Assembly: GCA_030635405.1 (NCBI GenBank) | Contig: DAOVZA010000118.1 | Location: 1 to 6,735, forward strand | Source of the DNA: Desulfocapsa sp. | GTDB taxonomy: Bacteria > Desulfobacterota > Desulfobulbia > Desulfobulbales > Desulfocapsaceae | Length of the DNA stretch: 6,735 nt | Direction of reading: 5' to 3' | Part shown: piece by piece, positions 1 through 4,037 of the stretch | Layout of the letters: each line of letters opens with the position of its first letter | Numbering within the stretch: the stretch's first letter is position 1 | The notes under the pieces: generated by a model | Database searches by the model: none | What the model was told of the DNA's origin: nothing | What the model saw: the letters and a program-made list of their open reading frames with translations, nothing else | Made by a program: the position numbers and the translations under genes

Positions 1-396
1 TACAACGTCACAGAGTTTACTCATCAAAGACAGGGCCGTATCCAGGTCGATGGCACGGTTCTTACCTACCATTGATCTGAGATCAGTATCAGACACGTAT
101 TCCATGATAATATATTGTCTTGATCTCTGCCGATGGATAAAACGTATTATTCCAGTATGATCGAGTTTTCTACTAATTCGTTCTTCGTTTTGATAATGGT
201 AAAGAAGAATGGGATGGTTAAGAATGTCACCACAGGGAATCTTGAGAACGACCTGTTCTTCTGAAAGCCTATCTTCAGCAAGAAAGAGAGTGGCCATTGC
301 ACCTTGGTGTAAAATGCTACGGAGAATAAAGGTGTCGAGAAAGTCACCAACCTTGAGTGGCGTAAATTGTAACGTTGATTGTTTCAGTATAGACAT
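1..396 (-). CDS. Hanks-type Ser/Thr protein kinase, N-terminal part (cut by window edge)
   Basis: This open frame has no stop from the ATG at 396 down to base 1, giving 132 codons, so only the kinase N-lobe is present. Visible motifs are a glycine-rich loop (residues 29-40, ILHQGAMATLFLA-like), the ATP-anchoring lysine K52 in VVLKIP, a helix-C glutamate (E71 or E72) followed by LDHTGIIRF, and the hinge YIIMEYV at 95-101. These are subdomains I-V of bacterial eukaryote-like kinases. The catalytic HRD and DFG motifs would lie beyond the edge and cannot be checked. The first loop glycine is replaced by His30 and the third by Ala33, but the middle Gly32 is kept. No membrane segment is seen before the kinase fold, so this part is cytoplasmic. 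An in-frame TAA at 427-429 and the lack of other starts fix the ATG at 396, although its Shine-Dalgarno is weak. It starts 39 nt after the 193-aa gene and is probably in the same operon. Confidence 0.9.
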   Translation of the reverse strand, partial: MSILKQSTLQFTPLKVGDFLDTFILRSILHQGAMATLFLAEDRLSEEQVVLKIPCGDILNHPILLYHYQNEERISRKLDHTGIIRFIHRQRSRQYIIMEYVSDTDLRSMVGKNRAIDLDTALSLMSKLCDVV

Positions 397-435
397 AGAA
401 AGCCCATAGTTAACAAATTTGGAAGGTTAACAACG

Positions 436-1017
436 CTATCCGATATTGCGTATTACATAGAAAGTATAACCAATAACAAGAAGAAATATAACTGCAACTT
501 CAACCGCCGTGATTTTAGCAATCATGAGGCAGATTTTTCGTTGAGAAGGGTCCATCTTTAAAACCATTTTATTCATAAGTGTTCTGAAGAACAGAGTAAC
601 GGGAGTTCGTTTCAGATAAATACGAATATACTCTTTTATGGCACGAATCCAAAGCAACAACGGATCCTCAGCATCTGGTTCACTTTCAACTGAAGCTATT
701 TGTGCATGGAGTGTGTTTTTTTTGTTTAGAAAACGAATTTGTAACTGTATTGGCTGATTTATTGTAATACTCAGCAGCTTTTCTTGATCCTCGTTAAAAA
801 GAAATTCACCTGAAAGATGAAATTCATTATCTGTAACATAATCTTTTATGTCAGCAGAAAAAGCGGAATCATCTTGAGTAAAATTTGAAACAAACCAGTT
901 GGGATGTAATCGAAGTAAACGATCTTCTGGAAAGAGCTGAGAAAGATTAAAACCAGAAGGGATATTCTGTAATCCTAGATCCACTGCTTTCGTTATATTT
1001 TTATACTCTGTTATCAT
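436..1017 (-). CDS. Hypothetical protein with a C-terminal membrane anchor
   Basis: I do not recognise the family of this 193-aa protein. Residues 1-120 are soluble and mixed in character. Residues about 121-155 are rich in Arg, Lys and hydrophobics and look amphipathic. One strong transmembrane helix lies at about 164-189, ending in RNIG. There is no signal peptide, so the likely topology is a cytoplasmic domain held to the inner membrane by its tail. The ATG overlaps the usp stop as ATGA (1017-1014), and no Shine-Dalgarno is visible inside the end of usp, so translational coupling to usp is likely. The next internal Met is at residue 150, which supports this start. Its position between a stress protein and a Ser/Thr kinase suggests a membrane-proximal signalling or adaptor role, which is inference only. 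That it is a real gene is well supported by its length and the overlap; its function is unknown. Confidence 0.85.
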   Translation of the reverse strand: MITEYKNITKAVDLGLQNIPSGFNLSQLFPEDRLLRLHPNWFVSNFTQDDSAFSADIKDYVTDNEFHLSGEFLFNEDQEKLLSITINQPIQLQIRFLNKKNTLHAQIASVESEPDAEDPLLLWIRAIKEYIRIYLKRTPVTLFFRTLMNKMVLKMDPSQRKICLMIAKITAVEVAVIFLLVIGYTFYVIRNIG

Positions 1018-1490
1018 GGTGCTATAAGAAGAGGGCAGGGAAGCAATGGGTGTAATGTTTTATTCTCAAGCCGTGCTCTTAAAAAGCCAAGATCAGTGCT
1101 GTGGATATCAAAACGTTTTGTCTTACGATAGGGGCCTATAACGATTAAATCACAGCCAAGTTTTGAGGCAGTGTGTGTAATTGTTTCAGCTATTTTTCCG
1201 GTGCGTTGAACAAATGGGACATTCTCGGCATTAGGATGTCGTTCTTTTATATCCTGCCATGCTTCATTTATCTCTTCCCCAACCTGTTGTTCTACATGAT
1301 CAAGAAAAGTGGTATGAGTCTTACTTGAATTTAACCAGTCATCTCCTGTCATTTCACGCCAGTCTTCATCGAGCACAGTGAGGACTGTAACATTAAGCTC
1401 AGGATTTTCTTTAAGAGCTTTAAAAACAAAATTCTCTGCTTTTTTGGCACCGTCTGTACAATGAGTACAGAGCAGAACATGCTTAAACAT
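1014..1490 (-). CDS. Universal stress protein (UspA-like) family protein
   Basis: A single 158-aa Usp domain. The N-terminal beta strand FKHVLLCTHCTDG is followed by a helix with KKAENF. The central part carries GKIAETITHTASKLGCDLIVIG, the typical helix-strand signature of the fold, and the last strand is PCPLLIAP. Usp proteins are cytoplasmic, usually dimeric, and some bind ATP through a G-x2-G-x9-G-(S/T) loop. Here the loop after IVIG reads PYRKTKRFDIHSTDLG and does not fit that pattern, so it probably belongs to the non-ATP-binding type. Cys8 and Cys11 form a CxxC in the first strand region, and Cys113 and Cys152 are also present. The start at 1490 has GGAG five bases upstream. It follows a hairpin-bearing gap of 104 nt and is coupled to the downstream 193-aa gene by a 4-nt overlap. 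Its role is probably stress or energy-state signalling, perhaps linked to the kinase and permease in this cluster. Confidence 0.87.
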   Translation of the reverse strand: MFKHVLLCTHCTDGAKKAENFVFKALKENPELNVTVLTVLDEDWREMTGDDWLNSSKTHTTFLDHVEQQVGEEINEAWQDIKERHPNAENVPFVQRTGKIAETITHTASKLGCDLIVIGPYRKTKRFDIHSTDLGFLRARLENKTLHPLLPCPLLIAP

Positions 1491-1523
1491 AAATACTCCA
1501 ACAAACTATGGTATACAAACAAG

Positions 1524-1563
1524 AATCCACCATGGTTACTATTTATAATAACCATGGTGGATT
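1524..1563 (-). terminator. Perfect 15-bp inverted repeat: terminator, attenuator or mRNA-processing hairpin
   Basis: Arms at 1524-1538 and 1549-1563 are exact reverse complements (aatccaccatggtta and its partner) around a 10-nt loop. A further G-T wobble and an A-T pair could extend the base outward. It lies between the 68-aa membrane protein gene and usp, both leftward. Read leftward, the stem is followed by TTCTTGTTTGT, which is only moderately U-rich, so termination is probably partial. It may lower expression of usp, the 193-aa gene and the kinase relative to the permease, or stabilise the 3' end of the permease message. A protein-binding palindrome is an alternative. The symmetry is certain; the function is inferred. 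Confidence 0.5.
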
Positions 1564-1594
1564 TTAATTACATTATCTGACTTTTATTTACTTA

Positions 1595-1801
1595 CTATAC
1601 GAGCCATTTGGTAAAGAGTAAAACCAGAAATGTAGTTATGAGGCAAAAAATCAATGCAACGATGTCTTCATTGCGATCACTTGAAAAAACTGACAGAGCA
1701 CGTTCTTCAAGTTCCTGAGTATTTGCATTTTCACTAATATCGGTGGTTCCTTTTCCGGCCTCACCTGTTTCAATCGTTACTTTTTTATCTTCATCACTCA
1801 T
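1595..1801 (-). CDS. Small single-helix membrane protein, probable permease partner
   Basis: This is a 68-aa protein. Its first 45 residues are polar, and the segment up to about residue 34 is rich in Glu, Asp and Thr. One transmembrane helix follows at about 47-66 (IVALIFCLITTFLVLLF), and it ends at KWLV. I recognise no named family. The start is well supported by AAGGAG six bases before the ATG. It begins 21 nt after the permease stop, so the two are almost certainly co-transcribed and made together. Small bitopic proteins encoded directly after a transporter often act as accessory or stabilising subunits, so such a role with the YeiH-like permease is a reasonable inference. The acidic tail would then be available for regulation. 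Membrane orientation is ambiguous because charged residues flank both ends of the helix. Confidence 0.8.
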   Translation of the reverse strand: MSDEDKKVTIETGEAGKGTTDISENANTQELEERALSVFSSDRNEDIVALIFCLITTFLVLLFTKWLV

Positions 1802-1822
1802 TTGAGTCTCCTTGGGTTGGAG

Positions 1823-3451
1823 TTAATTTAGAACAACATCCTTGACCAACCAGAGGACAACAAAGAAAGAGAGCGTTGCCTTGGTAACTCCAGCTATTAT
1901 ACCCATTACTATGGGCCATCCACCTGCCTGAGTAATTGATTTCTTGGTGATTTGCATACCAAGTCCAATTAAACCGAAGGCAAAAAACCAGATCATAAAA
2001 TCAGTTAATGTAACAACTGTTTTTGATTTTTTATGAACCTGTTTAACAGCATGTTTAATGGCACCGTTAATATCAGCGGATAATGTTATCTGTTTAGCCT
2101 TTGCAGAAGCAAGAACTCCTTCAAGTTGAGTCATACGAGCACGACCAACACTGTCAAATTTCTTTTTATCGGCACGATCTGCATAATTGCCTGCAATTTG
2201 TCGCTGTTCAACAAGATCGGTGACAGCTTCAAGTTGTAGTGGGGTAAGTCCGGTAAATGAATTAGCAGTCATAGCAGTATCCAGTGTTTCCCATTCCTCG
2301 GGTGTAACCTGGGTACGATCATTATAGGATACGTCGATGTATTTGCCTTTATAATGACTTGGAGGAGAAAATAACCCAATGGAAGACATTGTGAAAAGCA
2401 TCAAGAAACCAATGATAAAAACTGGAAATTTATCAATTACAACACTTTTGAAACTTAATTTTTGTCCGGTTTCTTTTCCAAACCATGTGGCAAGTACTAG
2501 AACGATAACTGGAAGAAACAGAACACGGGTGATGTTGAAAATCTCGGCAACTTTTAATGTTTCAATATCAACTGCATTAAAGGCAAGGGCGGCAGCTGCA
2601 ACTTGAGCAGAGTTTAAAATTCCTGTTCCTGCCCATGCACCAAACTGAACTGGTGACATTCCGGCTAGTTTTCCGATGGTTGGAAAAACAAACATACAAA
2701 TAATACCAAAAGAAAGAATGGTTCCGATGGTGTATGCCATTTCAGCACTTTTAGCCTTTACAACGGGTGCTACTGCAACCGTTGCTGAAACGCCACAAAC
2801 ACCCATTCCTGCAGAAAGTACACCGGTCATGGATTTGGGCTGTTTGAAAATGTTTCCTAACCATAATACAAGGAAAACTGTACCAAGTACGAAAAAACCT
2901 ACCAGCCATACGGAGTAAACACCAAGTTTTGCAAGTTCTGCGAAGGAATATCGGGCGCCAAGCATAATAACTCCCATTTTTAATACAAAACGGGCACACT
3001 TTACACCAGGTGCTGCAAACTTAGGTATTCCCCAGGTGTTAGTTAAGACGACACCAGCAAGAATTCCAAGAACAACATAGTTAAGATTCAAAACCTTATA
3101 TACCTTAAAACCAAGCAGAGGTTGCAAGGATTTACTCATCATTTTCATCAATGGCTCTGCATACCAACGAATGGCCATTGCCATGACAAGAATTAATACA
3201 ATCCCGCCCAGGGGTTGCAAAATGAAAGTGTCAAAATTTGAATGGCCAGGTTCCTTGGACGAATTAATAAGAGCACCAATCAGAGCAATAACACCGATCG
3301 TCAGGGTTAGAGTAACCTGTAGATCTAAGGTCTTGTGCGTGTTTAGTGTTTTTGCAACAGACATAAGGGCGCCTGATTTTACAATGAGCCCATATGCTAT
3401 TAAAATTACTCCCATTATGTAAACGGGCATTTGTTCTTTTACTCGTGACAT
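1823..3451 (-). CDS. YeiH-family (Pfam Cons_hypoth698, UPF0324) putative sulfate exporter, long form
   Basis: A polytopic inner-membrane protein of 542 aa. Family signatures in the core are LKMGVIMLGARYSFAELAKLG (about 157-177), SAGMGVCGVSATVAVAPVVKA (about 213-233) and GILNSAQVAAAALA (about 277-290). These align with the E. coli YeiH segments around CGAAAVLATEPVVKAEA and VHEVAQVVAAG, the second with LNS in place of VHE. E. coli YeiH is about 350 aa. This protein is longer in two places: an N-terminal extension with extra hydrophobic segments (about 9-33, 46-63, 77-97), and a polar, largely helical insert of about 115 residues (about 363-478, DNA 2018-2365) before the last two helices. The family is annotated as exporting sulfate or related anions; direct biochemical proof is thin, so substrate is uncertain. 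The start has AGGAGG seven bases upstream. It is flanked by small membrane protein genes 54 nt upstream and 21 nt downstream, forming one leftward unit. Confidence 0.95.
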   Translation of the reverse strand: MSRVKEQMPVYIMGVILIAYGLIVKSGALMSVAKTLNTHKTLDLQVTLTLTIGVIALIGALINSSKEPGHSNFDTFILQPLGGIVLILVMAMAIRWYAEPLMKMMSKSLQPLLGFKVYKVLNLNYVVLGILAGVVLTNTWGIPKFAAPGVKCARFVLKMGVIMLGARYSFAELAKLGVYSVWLVGFFVLGTVFLVLWLGNIFKQPKSMTGVLSAGMGVCGVSATVAVAPVVKAKSAEMAYTIGTILSFGIICMFVFPTIGKLAGMSPVQFGAWAGTGILNSAQVAAAALAFNAVDIETLKVAEIFNITRVLFLPVIVLVLATWFGKETGQKLSFKSVVIDKFPVFIIGFLMLFTMSSIGLFSPPSHYKGKYIDVSYNDRTQVTPEEWETLDTAMTANSFTGLTPLQLEAVTDLVEQRQIAGNYADRADKKKFDSVGRARMTQLEGVLASAKAKQITLSADINGAIKHAVKQVHKKSKTVVTLTDFMIWFFAFGLIGLGMQITKKSITQAGGWPIVMGIIAGVTKATLSFFVVLWLVKDVVLN

Positions 3452-3505
3452 GTAAATCCTCCTAGAATTTCTGTAAGTAAGCTTCTCTCAATCATTACTT
3501 TTAAA

Positions 3506-3787
3506 TCAAACCTCCCCTATATGTTTTGTCTGAAATTGTGTTTTAGTTGTATTTGTTTCAGTGGTTATTCGAGGAACAAAATAACCGCAGATAAGATTTA
3601 AAAGATAAATGCTTGCGCCAAAACCACCTGCGGTAAACAGAAGGCAGGCCAAAGCTTGAAGAACCGTTATCTCTCCGGTGTGAATAAAGAGAACCAGAGA
3701 ATCAAAAATATTTGTGGTTGCCATCAATGAACAACATAAAACGATTCCAGATAGGACAAGTATTGGCGTCAAGAGGGTGCGTCTCAT
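3506..3787 (-). CDS. Small two-helix membrane protein, first gene of the leftward operon
   Basis: This 93-aa protein has no family that I recognise. Hydrophobic segments lie at about 5-22 and 42-70, followed by a polar Thr-rich tail (73-93). MRR at the start and Arg73 after the second helix fit an inside-inside topology with a short external loop. The first segment contains two cysteines (19-20) but no proper lipobox, so it is not a lipoprotein by sequence. The start has a strong AAAGGAG seven bases upstream, and a TATAAT box lies about 35 nt upstream, so this is probably the promoter-proximal gene of the permease operon. The permease starts 54 nt after its stop. It could be an accessory subunit or membrane chaperone of the permease, but position is the only support for that. 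Confidence 0.78.
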   Translation of the reverse strand: MRRTLLTPILVLSGIVLCCSLMATTNIFDSLVLFIHTGEITVLQALACLLFTAGGFGASIYLLNLICGYFVPRITTETNTTKTQFQTKHIGEV

Positions 3788-3821
3788 CTAATTACTCCTT
3801 TGTGTCTTTTTGAAATTGTTG

Positions 3822-3827
3822 ATTATA
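3822..3827 (-). promoter_or_regulatory. Candidate sigma-70 -10 box for the leftward operon
   Basis: Read leftward, this is a perfect TATAAT. Initiation 6-7 bases downstream would give a short leader of roughly 28 nt before the ATG at 3787, enough for the AAAGGAG ribosome site. The -35 position 16-17 bases upstream reads gagttt or agagtt, a poor match to TTGACA, so the promoter may need an activator. The surrounding sequence is AT-rich, so a chance hexamer is possible. Confidence 0.4.
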
Positions 3828-3883
3828 CTTTTTCTTTAGTAGCAAACTCTGTTCCTGAATTGAGTAATTATAATAATTCAACT

Positions 3884-3899
3884 TAACGTTCGAAGGTTA
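3884..3899 (+). promoter_or_regulatory. 16-bp near-palindrome, candidate operator in the divergent region
   Basis: The sequence TAACGTTCGAAGGTTA is symmetric in 14 of 16 positions; only the G/G pair at 3888 and 3895 breaks the symmetry around a TTCGAA core. It lies near the middle of the region between the divergent operons, upstream of the leftward -10 box. This is a typical shape and place for a dimeric helix-turn-helix regulator acting on one or both operons. No known regulator consensus is claimed. The strand label is arbitrary because the site is symmetric. Confidence 0.4.
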
Positions 3900-3911
3900 C
3901 GTCATTAAAGG

Positions 3912-3927
3912 AGGTCAATTGTTTGCA
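3912..3927 (+). promoter_or_regulatory. Weak sigma-54-like -24/-12 match upstream of the sensor kinase
   Basis: The element has the invariant GG (3913-3914), exactly ten bases, then GC (3925-3926) within TTTGCA, which fits the -12 half well. The -24 half is poor, because CAC is replaced by TCA. If used, transcription would start near 3938 and give a leader of about 100 nt containing the hairpin at 3953-4005. It overlaps a perfect Shine-Dalgarno-like run at 3907-3915, and the two readings are mutually exclusive. No convincing sigma-70 promoter was found for the rightward operon, which is the main reason to keep this candidate. Confidence 0.22.
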
Positions 3928-3952
3928 GGAGTGTAATAAAAGAGATCAACAC

Positions 3953-4005
3953 GTGCATCCAACGGTAGACAGGTGCCTCTTTGTGGTGTATACCAATGGA
4001 TGCAC
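3953..4005 (+). promoter_or_regulatory. Imperfect long hairpin in the predicted leader of the sensor kinase gene
   Basis: Outer arms gtgcatcca (3953-3961) and tggatgcac (3997-4005) are perfect 9-bp complements. After a 2x2 internal loop, ggta (3964-3967) pairs with tacc (3991-3994), and after a G-A mismatch, aca (3969-3971) pairs with tgt (3987-3989), making about 16 pairs. The structure ends about 20 nt before the Shine-Dalgarno GAGGA (4025-4029). A second copy of GATGCA at 4009-4014, ten bases after the one at 3999-4004, could pair with the same left arm. It could be a leader RNA structure or a set of protein-binding half-sites. It matches no riboswitch class that I recognise. Confidence 0.45.
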
Positions 4006-4037
4006 ATTGATGCAAAATACTACTGAGGAACTTTTTC

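Noticed and set aside
147..561. Short frames overlapping the kinase N-lobe and the 193-aa gene
   Set aside because: They overlap the kinase fragment, which shows clear subdomain motifs, or the 193-aa gene; none has recognisable content.
1524..1563. Insertion-sequence end or miniature transposable element
   Set aside because: The repeat is a compact hairpin with a 10-nt loop and there are no target duplications, transposase remnants or second copies in the window.
2379..3422. Several short frames on either strand inside the permease gene
   Set aside because: They lie wholly within the strongly supported permease, lack ribosome sites and show no family features; they are shadows.
3452..3505. 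A separate promoter for the permease in the 54-nt gap
   Set aside because: A TTGAGA-like -35 is present leftward, but the -10 at proper spacing reads ATTCTA, a poor match; readthrough from the upstream gene is simpler.
3506..3787. Lipoprotein signal in the 93-aa protein
   Set aside because: Two cysteines follow a hydrophobic stretch, but the residues before them are Val-Leu, without the small residue a lipobox needs.
3867..3874. TATAAT boxes on both strands in the AT-rich part of the divergent region
   Set aside because: Neither has a recognisable -35 hexamer 16-18 bases upstream, and the overlap of both on one AT-rich patch looks like chance.
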